DNA of 64,000 nucleotides, taken from positions 186,001 to 250,000 of the forward strand of contig JACATO010002193.1 in NCBI GenBank assembly GCA_018389105.1, in the 5' to 3' direction. This document shows, piece by piece, positions 46,251-57,753 of this stretch. The position numbers and the translations under genes are program-made. Position 1 is the first letter of the stretch. The number at the start of each line of letters is the position of its first letter. The DNA comes from Nautilus pompilius (lineage: Eukaryota; Mollusca; Cephalopoda; Nautilida; Nautilidae). The notes below the pieces were generated by a model. That model was not told the origin of the DNA and did no database searches. It was given only the letters and a program-made list of their open reading frames with translations.

Positions 46251-48640
46251 TCAGAAATAAGTTGGATCGATGTTGGGGTTCTGCTTCGCCGAACCATAAA
46301 TGACACACGGTGATCATCTGCTGGAGTTGGGCCCTGTAGTCCACTCTGATTTGCTCTTCAGATAAATCTTCATGCACTTGAGATTATCTCCATGGCCAAA
46401 AACCGCACTTCTGCTTATAATTAACCATTCCGCCACCTGAGTCTGTGACTGTCCACCAGTAACTTTCCGCCTTAGAGAATCTTCTAAATTACCAATTTGT
46501 ACCTTCTCTGTTCACAATGGACATTTTCTTTTTTCTTCTTATTCCTTTGGAGCAAAGTATTAGAAAATTGCTGACTGCGGTGTGTAACTTATGGCAGGTG
46601 TGAAATGTAACTTGATATATTCCGCGTTCAGCCATCTTAGATGTTTATAGATGATGGTTATCTTACTCCTGTAAAAATTTATTTACCTCTTTCCTTTTGT
46701 GGGCGGAATAGATGTGATTTTTATCCAAGTGCTTGCCTCAGAAACCGAGTTTTTCTCTCTGTATCTTTCTTATCAGCTGGGGAGGGAATGGAAAAGATCT
46801 GGCTTTTGAGTTGTCGGAGAAAGACGAATAGTCTTCGCGAAGTGTTTTTTCCTCCTGGTCTGGCCCTTTGTCCTCTATTGTCTCCCCATCGCTAAGAAGC
46901 AAGCGAACCCCGTTTCTTGCTGGAATCGATTTGGCGCAATACGTGTGGCTGACTAACAACCGGTCTTTGTTCGGTCAATGATACCGAAGTTCTGAGGCAG
47001 TTGGAAATTTTGCAACTTCTTAGGCAAACATTGCCTATAAACCATTTCCCATCCTCTAAAACCCCGCCGCTGGGCCGTCACCGGTTGTTTGCGAAAAGAT
47101 AAAGGACCCACCTGTACAGACTAGCTAACTCCGGCTAGACGACTTTCAATGTCGAGCGCCGACCAGGGTTCCGGATCACCTGACTTCCGCAGACAAAGAC
47201 GGCGGTGGTAGCCGCGTCATCTGGGTTTTCACAATGTAGGCATTTAAGCGACTTTGCCGGACACCAGAGCCAACGTACGTTACTCCTAGAGCTTATTTAC
47301 GTGGTTCTTCGTGTGAAGACGGGTTAGACGAAGAGCAGAATTCGTCGGCGTCAGACTCGGGGGCGCTCCAAAGTGAAGAGTCGTCCCGGCGAACTTTTAA
47401 GGGGGTACAAGATAAAGCGTAGCGGCCCCACCTCTCTTTCTCTCTCCCCCTCACCCCCAACCCACACACACACACACACACACCACACACATCCCTAATA
47501 TGGCTAAACCTAGCGAGGACGAAGTCAAAAGACTAGAACTGGACCTACAAGGGGTTTGATGCCGTCTTCCAGCTTCGTTCCCTATAATACTGACTTGGAT
47601 TCTACCTGCTGACCCGAAACTACAATTGGAGCTTCTACAATTTTTTATTAAACCGGAAAGGAAAACATTTTCTCCCCTAACTCCCCGTCTTTAATTGGGG
47701 GTACTCAAGCTTATACAAAGGCACGTGCTGCCGGAAAACTTGAACTAGGGAAGAGTTTCTGCGAGCGACAGAGCGGAAACTGTTTTTTTTCCGTTGGCTG
47801 TCTCTGAGGGCCGTTCCCGGACAGGATTGGTTAGTGTTCGATTTACTGATTGGCTGGCATGACAAAGATCACGAGTACTGATTGGTTCGCTATTCCGGTA
47901 AACAACTCTCTCCCCCCCCCCGGAATAGTAAGCAACCTTTCAAAATTACAATAATAAACTGTTAAAGAACAGATCGTTTAGTCGCTTACATTCTTTAGGT
48001 GTAATTTAAACCATTTCGGAGATAAAAACAAGGTTTTTTTTTTCTTTTTAACAGTTCTTACAATATAAATTTATTGAAAGAAAAAATAAACACTGCGGGT
48101 GTCTTGACAAGAGACAGAAAATTTGGATTCTGGGTTCTGATTGGTCAATAAACCAGTCATATGGCTCACGCTCTACTTTCAATCAGAGGAGTTGGGGCAG
48201 GAATTACATTTAGATAAAAGACTTTAATTTTGGGGAAATGCGAGAAAAGCACGAGAGGCATAAATTATCGACGATTTGCCCTTCTAGGCAGGCTGGTGTT
48301 TGTTCAGAAGTCAACTGTTCGATAAATCAGCAAATACGAAGTGGAACAAAAAAAGAGCAAAAGTCGAGAACCCTTTAAAGGGAACGCGATGAAAGTAATA
48401 AGTTGGGACAGAAATTACTCGGGTTTCACTTTTTTGTAATTAACAAAAAAAAAAAAAACTATTATCTTTCCAGTAATACGAAACTACTTATGGTATTTTG
48501 CGTAACAGCTGCGTGGAAACCATCGGTAAGTTTTCGCACAGAAATTTAATATATATATATATATTGTCAGAACCAGGTTCAGTAATATTAGCAAAAACCG
48601 ACACTGTGAGTCTTACTTCAGAAAACCTTTTGAACGGTCG
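44867..48640. other. No confident gene; scattered exon-like pieces
   Basis: Contains a (GA)n run (46186-46250) and a (CA)n run (47462-47483). Short minus-strand segments with splice-like borders and protein-like frames occur near 45125-45170 (DVISGNVDGQ) and 47175-47220 (DDAATTAVFVCGSQ). None has phase partners. They might be exons of decayed ZP copies or chance. Confidence 0.3.
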
Positions 48641-48649
48641 TTAATCACG

Positions 48650-48722
48650 GAGTCGCCGTCTCGAGTGAGGCGCTAATCCTAAGCTCGAGTCCCACTCAAC
48701 AATTTACCCGGTGTCTCACTCA
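48650..48722 (+). repeat. tRNA-derived SINE fragment
   Basis: A B-box-like AAGCTCGAGTCCCACTC lies at 48681-48697, preceded by GAGTGAGGCGCTAATCC, which resembles the anticodon-arm region of a tRNA head. The A box is poor. It is a truncated or decayed SINE in an otherwise featureless stretch. Confidence 0.4.
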
Positions 48723-50687
48723 CCCATTTAATAAGTGGAACTGATGGATAAAAAAAGTACGCTTCTTTTTGTTGTTGTTGCGTGATTTGCCTGCACAAAT
48801 ATTTCCTGAAAGTTAATTCGTTTTTATTAAAAGCCCTACTAATCGTTTAGCACTAGTTTTGTTAAAAGGATATTTCTTAACGTGAAATGGAGAGGAAAAA
48901 AAAAGAAAAAGCAATAGAATAAAATAGATAAATTTTTATCCTTTTGGACAGAGGCTGCAATAAATACCGAGTTTGGATCCTGGTGTCGGTTTTAGAAAGA
49001 TTCGCCTCTACCGTGATCCGCCAGATGGCGTCTTCTGGAGTCGGAAACTACCGTCTCCACCGTACAACAAGTCACCGTCTGTTCAGATGTTTCCAAACGA
49101 ATCTATTCACAAATTTGCAACTTAAACGTGCTTATTAAGGAGGGTGTAGATAAATGCGATGAATAGTGCTTTTGTTTTCAGTTGCCCCTTCTTTCAGAAA
49201 GGGCAAAAGAAGGAGAAGGTGGGGGGATTTAAGTTGTAATTTTGGTAAAGAGTTCGGTTTTCAAAATATGCAACAGGGACAAATTAAAGACCAAACAAGG
49301 CTAGATAGAACTTGCTTACACATAAATGTATGAAATTACAGAGGGTTGGGGGTGGGGGTAACAGGAAATAAAAACAAAAATAAACAGTAACCATAACAAA
49401 ACCTTTTAATTGGAATATTTTGAAGTAAATAAGTAAATTAATTATCAGTAGAAAACTCAGGTTTTCTTTTTTACAGTGTTTAAAATAATAAAAGAGCTTT
49501 TGCAGTTCCGTAAAATGGCAGTTAGACTTACCTCCCCTTTTGCTTTGAACTGGTTCTAGATATGGCCGACATGAAAATTATTCTACGGACCTCTAATTAT
49601 TGTTTATAATATCAGCAGATTTTACTTAACCGTACTTGTTTCCTTTTTTCCCCCTCTTAAAATGTACGATGACATGAAAGAACAAATTTGTGAACTTTAC
49701 TTTTTTGCAGCCTCCGTGCGTGCGTGCGTGTGTGTGTCTGTGTCTGTGTGGAAGGGTTAATCTACGCTGTGCTTTTTACACAAAAGAGGGGGGGGAATTG
49801 AAAAAGTAGGGATAAAATCTCGCTCATAAAAATCGGTTTCCCTGCAGGCGGGGACTAATTATTCTCAGTGACTTGTATTGAGAGATTCCACAAAGTAATC
49901 ATCTTTGACAAGTTCGTTCTTCCTTTAAGAAGTAGTACCACAAAAGTGCCTCTACTCGTGTCGGTATTCAGGTCGGGATGCGAAGAAATCGATACGATCC
50001 ATAGAGAAAAGAAGAAAGAAAAAAAAAACAAAAAAAAAACAAAAATCTAATAAACTGTCACGCGATTTTGTTTCGTTTCACGAGTTCCCGATGGTTTATG
50101 CTAATTTGGCGGACAAGGGAGACAAGCAGCAGGCAAGATATCCCGGTTAGCCGGCTGGGCAGAACGCTCTGGTTGTCTTCCGCTCTGGAAGGCGTCCAGC
50201 CGTTTGACGGTCGTAAACAATGTCTCCCTCCGCCCTCCACTGATAAACAGAACTTCTTTTTGAATCTCTCTTTTTTTTTTTTCCAGAAGCGTCGAGCCCG
50301 TGAAAGTTATGTGACGGCTGCAATCGTTTTCCATCCCACTAAAGACGATTATAACGTTGCCCCCCCCCCTAACACACCCAACAATCACCAGCAGCAAACA
50401 CTACTATATAAATGGGTTTTTTCTTTTCCCGCCAGTTTGATAGTCACGTGTTCGTCGCATTTTTAAACTGTGGATAGCCGATGAGACGGGCCTCTCTTCG
50501 TGCCCTAGTACCTTCGACTGCATCATTAGGTCTACGACTGAGAGGACTAAGACTCGGACAAGGTAGATCTAATATTATTTTCTTAAAATATCGTACATGT
50601 TTAAACCCTATAAACACGCGAGTGAATGAATCTACACTGAATTCTTTCCGATGCTTAGACACGAGCTCTCGTTCTGCTGCTGGAGCC
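48723..50687. other. No gene recognised
   Basis: AT-rich with GT-rich (49720-49750) and A-rich (50015-50045) tracts. Open frames near 48944-49138 and 50068-50466 lack any recognisable motif. Confidence 0.35.
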
Positions 50688-51000
50688 ATAGCGAGGAGTG
50701 TAGTACCGCGGTTGTCCGCCAGGAGCGTGGTGAACTTTTTTTTTTTTCCAATAGCGAGGAGTGTAGTACCACGGTTGTCCGCCAGGAGCGTGGTGAACTT
50801 TTTTTTTCCCCAATAGCGAGGAGTGTAGTACCGCGGTTGTCCGCCAGGAGCGTGGTGAACTTTTTTTTTTTCCCAATAGCGAGGAGTGTAGTACCGCGGT
50901 TGTCCGCCAGGAGCGTGGTGAACTTTTTTTTTCCCCAATAGCGAGGAGTGTAGTACCGCGGTTGTCCGCCAGGAGCGTGGTGAACTTTTTTTTTTTTCCC
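50688..51000 (+). repeat. 62-base minisatellite, five copies with poly-T
   Basis: Copies begin at 50688, 50751, 50813, 50876 and 50938. Each reads ATAGCGAGGAGTGTAGTACC, then GCGGTTGTCCGCCAGGAGCG, then TGGTGAAC and a T run of 8-12 bases followed by CC. Substitutions are nearly absent, so expansion is recent; the T-run length is the main variable. The 216-codon frame across it on the minus strand is an artefact. Confidence 0.95.
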
Positions 51001-51644
51001 ACGTGGGAAGGGTCCAGCACGGAAACCCTTGCGACGAGGAAGGACATGAATGATACCATGCCTGGACGATTACCGCCGTTCCCATACGCAGCAAACCTGA
51101 GCCTTTGTCTTTAGGGATCCACTAAGCTAAACACAGGGGCGCTGTGGTAGCCCGATCATTTGGTCATAAGAACAAAGGCTGAATGCGTTAAGAAACTTCT
51201 ACGTGTAGATTAGGGGGGTCCTATGTAAGAAGACTCGCTTCCAGCCCTTTGTGAATAAGTAAAGAATAATTGTCGGTATTAGAAATAATACTTTATAATT
51301 TATTATTTAAAAATGATAATAAATGAGAGAAAAAAAAACCCGTAAGATTCGTAAAAAAGCTTTCATGCCTTATAGAAACTTTATAAATCATGTTCTATAG
51401 AAAATGAGATGTTTTTTTTTTTGTTTTTTTGTCTTTTACCTTTCAGACCGTATCCAGTGAAACAGGTAGGCGAGAAAACAGAGGTTTCTAACCCTGACCT
51501 TCAGAAAATCCGACCAGTGTTAATGTCTCAGCAAACTGTACGTAATCGGATTCCGGCTAACGGTATTCAGTCAAGGATACCCTGTATCCGCATACTGCTA
51601 TTCACTGGCTGTAGAACATGTAGCGTGGACCGTAAGGGCCTCAC
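51001..51644. other. Spacer, nothing firm
   Basis: A plus-strand open frame starting near 51409 runs through this part but shows no domain. A short stretch at 51130-51230 has a SINE-like look that I could not confirm. Confidence 0.3.
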
Positions 51645-51728
51645 CTCTGTCCTTTTTCGTGGCCGAGTCCAGATCGACGTGCCAGCATGTGATGGAGGCC
51701 GCCGCGGTGGCCAGCTTGATTTCAAGAC
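51645..51728 (-). CDS. Candidate minus-strand exon, SITCWHVDLDS
   Basis: A minus-strand segment ending at a good GTGAGG donor reads LEIKLATAAASITCWHVDLD, then SATKKDR, leaving one base. It looks like a real extracellular segment and loosely resembles the Cys-containing candidate exon 32919-33007. The acceptor is poor and no partner exon is known. Confidence 0.3.
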
Positions 51729-52488
51729 CTCGTTACTATCGAACACGTTTGATAAAACGCTTTTAGTCTACCATTGCAAAGGTCGCCTCCAGAGGGATGA
51801 AACGATCTGATCCAGGTCAACATTCGAAGACTCGTCAGAGGCATGAGATGCTGGTCCCAGGCTGCTGGTGTTCTTCGCGCTGGAGGTTCTCAACACACAA
51901 AAATATCGAAAGAATTTCCGAAACAAAGAATTCGTCACTTTGGATCAAAATGTGTCTCGATAACCAAAAATCCTTTTTTTTTTTTGTTTTTGCGGTGAAT
52001 AAATAAATTACCAAAGCACAAACAAATATAATCAACCACGAAGTTTTGACTTGAGTCTGCGGGAAGATCCGGAGATTTCAGCCGTACTTTCGGAATACGG
52101 TTTATCTGTTTTTTCAATACGACATTTGCCAAACCCCAAACTGCGCTGTTTTGTATGGATTTTTTAAAAGGGTATTTTCTTCTCCATCATTCTTGAAACA
52201 AGGCAGCTTTAAAAATGAATTGATGGAGATTGTCTTTTCTCCTGCAAAGGCATACACATGGAACTACAAATGCTTGAAATTGCAGACCATTTAGAGTTTG
52301 CGAGTTGTTGTTGTTTGTTGTTATTTTTTTCATTCCCGTTTTTCTTGTTATTTTCTTCTTTTTTTTCCGATTAAAAACGCGACTTTGATGATGAATATAA
52401 GCCGAGTAACGCTTGACGGCGATGAGAAGAGAATATTCTTCAATTGAAAGCTTTTATTGGTTCTCTTCGTTTGTTTTTTTTCCCTCAG

Positions 52489-52627
52489 CCAGATACATCC
52501 GCGATCCGGTCCAAAAGCCGATCGTCTTTCGGCACCTACGCGAGCGGGCACTGCCCGAGACCCGTACACACTCCGGGTGGAGGTCTCCCGAGACCTGACG
52601 AGACAAGTTCCGCCATGCGGCGTGAAG
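52489..52627 (+). CDS. ZP gene C exon, first half of ZP-N
   Basis: CCCTCAG acceptor, GTAAGC donor, 139 bases; it needs two bases and ends in phase 0. It reads QIHPRSGPKADRLSAPTRAG, then ARDPYTLRVEVSRDLT, and ends PPCGVK. The end matches ZP gene A exons (DPYVFSVNLSQGLT ... CGVQ and DPFVFTVN ... CGIQ). The first half of the domain must lie in an earlier exon. An upstream open frame reading into this exon crosses a clear polypyrimidine tract and is not coding. Confidence 0.7.
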
Positions 52628-53296
52628 GTAAGCGATAGTTTTAGACTTACGTATGATCCAAGTAGTCTACCGGACGCACGGTAAAAGAAGGGAACTTGGA
52701 CGTCTGGTGACGGTGCGAACGATCCTCCTAAACCATTCTCATCTGACCAGTGTGTTTTCCGGTTTGTCCGGTTTCCTTCTGCATCACCCCCGCAATTACA
52801 TTTTTCCTTCTTCGCGGTTTTTTTTATTTTCGTTATTGAAACCGCGAGACCGAAACGTCTGGGCGCGGAATGGCTACCTTCAGGCGTGAAGCCGAAATTT
52901 TAAAATGGATTGAAGCCTCGTTTTGATTTACGGCAAGCAACTGCTTGTAGGGCTGTCGCTGCTGCCGTTGGCGCACACCGACGTCTACAAGTAAGACAAC
53001 TCTGGCGACCCGTTGTCCGCCAGGAAGCGCTGCAGACTCTACGCTACGCGGAGTTTCCAGGTCTTTCGGCTTCGGCAGGAAATTCCTTACTAGGACTCTA
53101 CTTTTAGACGTGGCAGAAGTCTGGGGAGTGGAACCCAGAACAGACTCCGCCCGGCCAGTGCCAAGTAGCTGTGCAATGCATTCGAAGAAAAAATATATTT
53201 ATCGAGACATCCTAGCTAAACTTTTAAAATTCAAAATGGTGATCTGTTCCTGATATTAAAATATGTATATTGTTGTTTTTTTGTCAGATTTTTCAG
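52628..53296 (+). other. Intron of ZP gene C
   Basis: Starts GTAAGC, ends TTTTTCAG. A short segment at 52969-53000 (TTGTAG acceptor-like, then GTAAGA) could be a skipped mini-exon, but the phase-0 link across it is not needed. Confidence 0.5.
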
Positions 53297-53402
53297 CAGA
53301 CGTATAACTTGGCAGTGGTAGTCCAGAACCTACCCTACATCGTGCGAGCTACGAAATCATGTGCAACTTAGATAACATCACCAAGTCGGAGATAGGATCC
53401 AG
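53297..53402 (+). CDS. ZP gene C exon, second half of ZP-N, frame broken
   Basis: TTTTCAG acceptor and GTAAAT donor. The first part reads QTYNLAVVVQNLPYIV and the last part, in another frame, YEIMCNLDNITKSEIGS. They are the equivalents of GVYRLRLLVQQ and VYKVECNFSSIPT in exon 27416-27567. The exon is 106 bases, where a phase 0 to phase 2 exon must be 3n+2, so one base is missing (or two are extra) near 53340. Either a real frameshift or a base-calling error would produce this. Confidence 0.7.
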
Positions 53403-54253
53403 GTAAATGGACCTAATAGACCGGTACGGATCCTTTCCGTAACCAAAACTTTCTGCTGCTCGAAAATTGAAACTTTTCAAATCTATACATGTATAAAGCA
53501 AACGAGTATGCACGAATAACTCGATTTAATATCAGTAAAGAATAAAAATTATGTATTTATAATACAGATGAACGATGACTATAATCGTAGGTGTGTTTTT
53601 ACTTTTTTGGAACTCTCCAGCTATAGAGTTTGTTTTGTTTATTTTAAAAACACCGCTCGCCTCTCTGATCTGCCCTGCACCGAGATCCAAAGACCCTTAG
53701 TCGACGACAGCCCGATCTTCCTTCACTCTCCTGTCTAAAGGCGATCAAGCACTCTTGGCGAGATTCATCGAAGGTGACCATATCACTTTCAAAACACCAC
53801 CGTTCTCCTTTGTCATCAGGTAGACGACCCTGATAACAGTACTTTGAATATTTAAGTGATTCTCTTCAGTTTGAATGCGATTTCGATCATTATATGGATA
53901 AAATAATATTTAAAACTATTCCAAAATCGTTCTTAAGATGGAAATTCAAAGTCTACAATGGAAACTTGCGAAATACTCGTGCGGAAGAAAATATTATTAG
54001 AATTCTCAAACCTTGTGCAATATGTATGTTGCAGGTTCACTCCATTGTAGGCAACGAATAATGCTAAAAATATGTTGATGACTTTTAAATCAGCTTGTGC
54101 AATGAATAACGTGACCGTTCGGGCAGACATGGATTACTGTCTCTACTATCAGTTGTTTTCATTAAATTATCCTAACAATTCTAACAAAATTTTTTTAAAT
54201 GCAAAGATTTGTAAAGCTACCTAAGACCTTTTTGCTGTAATTAACGTCTGTAG
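53403..54253 (+). other. Intron of ZP gene C
   Basis: GTAAAT donor to CTGTAG acceptor. AT-rich, no repeat array or gene recognised. Confidence 0.5.
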
Positions 54254-54393
54254 AGTTGCTCCTAAAGACACGCCTAAGACGCCTCCATTTTTGGGGGGGA
54301 GGTTGCTGGTGATGGATTCCTCTTCCAGTTCTCTTCCAAACGTTCTGAAACTGGGACAGAAGGTGCGAATTCAGGCGGAGGTTACCAGCGAAG
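54254..54393 (+). CDS. ZP gene C exon, inter-domain and first ZP-C strands
   Basis: CTGTAG acceptor, GTATGT donor, 140 bases; it completes an Arg codon and leaves one base. It reads VAPKDTPKTPPFLGGRLLVM, then PNVLKLGQKVRIQAEVTSE. The LKLGQKVRIQAEV strand matches VTVGDAIRLRAEL of gene A at the same exon position and phase. Confidence 0.8.
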
Positions 54394-54546
54394 GTATGTT
54401 CTATCGCTTTATTTTACTATCATTTACTTTAAAGATGGGTAATTTGAATGCAAGTTTTTTCTCTTAGATTGGCGGTGCCCTGTGTCCAATTTGCTGCATT
54501 TTCAAACATGTTTAAAATCTATTTTTTTTTAACTAAAGTCCGAGAG

Positions 54547-54622
54547 GAGTCCACGTATCAGATTGTGAAGCGTCTCCAGAACCTGGACACCAACCTCTGC
54601 TCAAATTATTGGGATCGGATGG
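54547..54622 (+). CDS. ZP gene C exon, ZP-C Cys strand
   Basis: With the acceptor at CCGAGAG, the 76-base exon takes one base, leaves two and reads GVHVSDCEASPEPGHQ, then PLLKLLGSD, before a GTAAGA donor. It parallels GLRVTSCLAKPSEDRS then EVRVLDER in gene A. A longer open frame over the same bases (VREESTYQIVKRLQ) uses another acceptor but does not fit the ZP pattern or the following exon. Confidence 0.75.
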
Positions 54623-54784
54623 GTAAGAACAAGATCTGAAGGGACCTGGATACAATTTTAAAAATCGGTCAAGCTCCAGTTGCATTTTTTAAATTCCTGC
54701 ACCAAGAAATCTTATATTAGCGTTTATTAAGTTATAATTGTTTCGGCGTTGGTTATATTCAACGTAGCGATTAACTAGTTTTGA

Positions 54785-56210
54785 CTGTCCACGTTGATTA
54801 TATATGTCGTCTAGTTGTTACTCCACGTTGATTAAATATGTCGTCTAGTTGTTACTCCACGTTGATTAAATATGTCGTCTAGTTGTTACTCCACGTTGAT
54901 TAAATATGTCGTCCAGTTGTTACTCCACGTTGATTAAATATGTCGTCTAGTTGTTACTCTACGTTGATTAAATATGTCGTCTAGTTGTTACTCCACGTTG
55001 ATTTAAAAGGTCGCCCAGTTGTTACTCCATGTTGATTAAATATGTCGTCTAGTTGTTACTCCACGTTGATTAAATATGTCGTCTAGTTGTTACTCCACGT
55101 TGATTAAATATGTCGTCTAGTTGTTACTCTACGTTGATTAAATATGTCGTCTAGTTGTTACTCCACGTTGATTAAATATGTCGTCTAGTTGTTACTCTAC
55201 GTTGATTAAATATGTCGTCTAGTTGTTACTCCACGTTGATTAAATATGTCGTCTAGTTGCTACTCCACGTTGATTAAATATGTCGTCTAGTTGTTACTCC
55301 ACGTTGATTAAATATGTCGTCTAGTTGTTACTCCACGTTGATTAAATATGTCGTCTAGTTGTTACTCCACGTTGATTAAATATGTCGTCTAGTTGTTACT
55401 CCACGTTGATTAAATATGTCGTCTAGTTGTTACTCTACGTTGATTAAATATGTCGTCTAGTTGTTACTCCACGTTGATTAAATATGTCGTCTAGTTGTTA
55501 CTCCACGTTGATTAAATATGTCGTCTAGTTGTTACTCCACGTTGATTAAATATGTCGTCTAGTTGTTACTCCACGTTGATTAAATATGTCGTCTAGTTGT
55601 TACTCCACGTTGATTAAATATGTCGTCTAGTTGTTACTCCACGTTGATTAAATATGTCGTCTAGTTGTTACTCCACGTTGATTAAATATGTCGTCTAGTT
55701 GTTACTCCACGTTGATTAAATATGTCGTCTAGTTGTTACTCCACGTTGATTAAATATGTCGTCTAGTTGTTACTCCACGTTGATTAAATATGTCGTCTAG
55801 TTGTTACTCCACGTTGATTAAATATGTCGTCTAGTTGTTACTCCACGTTGATTAAATATGTCGTCTAGTTGCTACTCCACGTTGATTAAATATGTCGTCT
55901 AGTTGTTACTCCACGTTGATTAAATATGTCGTCTAGTTGCTACTCCACGTTGATTAAATATGTCGTCTAGTTGTTACTCCACGTTGATTAAATATGTCGT
56001 CTAGTTGCTACTCCACGTTGATTAAATATGGTTACTCCACGTTGATTAAATATGTCGTCTAGTTGTTACTCCACGTTGATTAAATATGTCGTCTAGTTGT
56101 TACTCCACGTTGATTAAATATGTCGTCTAGTTGTTACTCCACGTTGATTAAATATGTCGTCTAGTTGTTACTCCACGTTGATTAAATATGTCGTTTAGTT
56201 GTAACTCCAC
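54785..56210 (+). repeat. 34-base minisatellite, about 42 copies
   Basis: A highly homogeneous tandem array of GTTACTCCACGTTGATTAAA followed by TATGTCGTCTAGTT. Recurrent single-base variants (CTCTACG, GTTGCTACTCC) and one deleted unit near 56030 mark sub-blocks. Ends are more diverged than the middle, as expected from unequal exchange. It fills the intron between exons 54622 and 56464 of ZP gene C. Confidence 0.97.
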
Positions 56211-56463
56211 GTTGATTATATCTGCTGTTCTTTAACTCATGTGCCTCATTTATAAGCAGCTACGACGGCCGAACGTGGAACCGATCTAGCTACACCTCAT
56301 ACACGTGCAATTTTACAAAACAGATAGCACTTTCTAGTTTTACCAAATAAAGTTAAGCACACCACAAAAAAAGAAGAAAAAGTTTCTTTTTTGGTTTATC
56401 TCCCTTTCCTACAGACATTTTCTTTTACATTACTACAGAAATTTGTTTGTTATCGTTAATTAG

Positions 56464-56636
56464 ATGCAGCACCGACCTCGATGTCGTCTCCGCCCCGTTC
56501 AAGGGAACGGATGCTGACGGATCGAAAGCGGTAACCGGTACATTCGCCGCTTTTAGATTTACCAGAAGACGCAGAGTATTCATCAGGTGTCGACTAACCT
56601 TCTGTTACACGAGAGGAAATTATTTCTGTGCCGGGG
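56464..56636 (+). CDS. ZP gene C exon, ZP-C core
   Basis: TTAATTAG acceptor. The 173-base exon completes a Gly codon and reads GCSTDLDVVSAPFKGTDADG, then TFAAFRFTRRRRVFIRC and LTFCYTRGNYFCAG. It matches gene A (GCSTKSQ, AFKF, YFRC, FCY). The donor GTGAGA follows a run of five G, so one base is left over where gene A ends in phase 0. The next exon at 63849 fits that phase. Confidence 0.85.
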
Positions 56637-57753
56637 GTGAGAACTGCCCACACCCCCTTTTTTCTTTTCATTTACTTAACCGGAACAACACGGTCTGCTA
56701 ATAAGCAGAAACCTAATCTACCCCCAAAAAGGATGGGGAGGAGAGAGAAAACGTTTCGTGAATAATCCACTTACGTTATAGTATTCGTTTCTACGTAATT
56801 ATTTCTATTTAACATCACCCACACCGACCACAGGATCACTGAGGAAGCGGGAAGAGAAACGTTGATAGGGTCAGCGATGGCAACTTCACCACAGAATACG
56901 CGTCCACACTCGTCACCGTAGTAACGGTGCGCGTCACCCACCCCCCCCCTTAAGCAAGGAGGTAAGTCGAACTCCAACGGGGGAGATAACTTTGAGACCA
57001 CCCCCTTTTTCAACTCGTCCCGGTGGCTATAATCCAGAATACTCGTCGCCGATTCCGTAGCCCTTTCACCCTGGGTATTACATTTATCCCCGGCAAATGT
57101 CGTTTGGCCACCAGACAACCGGTTTACTTTATTTTTCAGCTTCAGTAAAAGCTCATTTACCTCCCCTTCCTCCTCCCCCCCCCTTCTCAGCAACATCTGC
57201 CAGCTACCACCGTGCAATGTCCACGGCCCATTATGTTATTATACGAGATTTCGCGGAGTAATTTTTTTTTGTTGCATTTTTGTGCGATGGCGGGGAGTTT
57301 GCACTGAGTGTTTTAGAAAAACTTAATTATTGCCGAGTAGAGCTTTAATTTCCTTCCGCAATTCAAAGTTCTTCTACTCGGCGTCGGCTGTCGATTATCG
57401 CTAACCAGAATGGCGACGTCGATCGTCACGTGACGTCGTGACATTCGATCGAACGCGCAGACGACCATAAGCTCTTAGCCGTTGATTTGTCTAGCGCCCC
57501 CCCCTCAAAAAAATCATATAGTTTTCAATGGCAGTCGGATAAATTTTCTTCCCGTCTATATCGCCATCGCTAAAAAACGACACTTAATTTGTTATATCGT
57601 GCCGGGCCTGCGTCTGGTTCCCGTGGGCTGGGGGTTTTTGTCATCCGTTGAAGTCCAAGTTCTCGTCTGCCGCATCCGCGTGGCACAAAAATGGTACCGT
57701 GATCTTGCCAGCGATAACAACCAGAGCACATGCGGACTCCGTTATCAGGAGAA
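56637..57753 (+). other. Intron of ZP gene C with an unexplained frame
   Basis: A 148-codon minus-strand open frame (56771-57217) is composition-driven and has no recognised domain. Around 57625-57730 both strands are open: plus SAWHKNGTVILPAITTRAH, minus GKITVPFLCHADAADENLDF. The minus reading is more protein-like but no donor was found. Confidence 0.3.

Noticed and set aside
46024-46377. 117-codon minus-strand frame across a GA run
   Set aside because: Half of it is (CT)n translated as Leu/Ser. The flanks have some protein-like look but no support.
50444-51094. 216-codon minus-strand frame with repeats of KKVHHAPGGQPRYYTP type
   Set aside because: It is the 62-base array, whose length happens to keep a frame open; other frames are open too.
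54448-54639. 63-codon open frame with VREESTYQIVKRLQNL
   Set aside because: The ZP frame over the same bases fits both neighbouring exon phases and the gene A pattern; this frame does not.
54785-56210. CRISPR-like regular repeats
   Set aside because: Units are contiguous direct repeats with no unique spacers, in a eukaryotic intron.
56771-57217. 148-codon minus-strand open frame
   Set aside because: No domain, no splice borders, biased composition, and it lies in an intron of ZP gene C.
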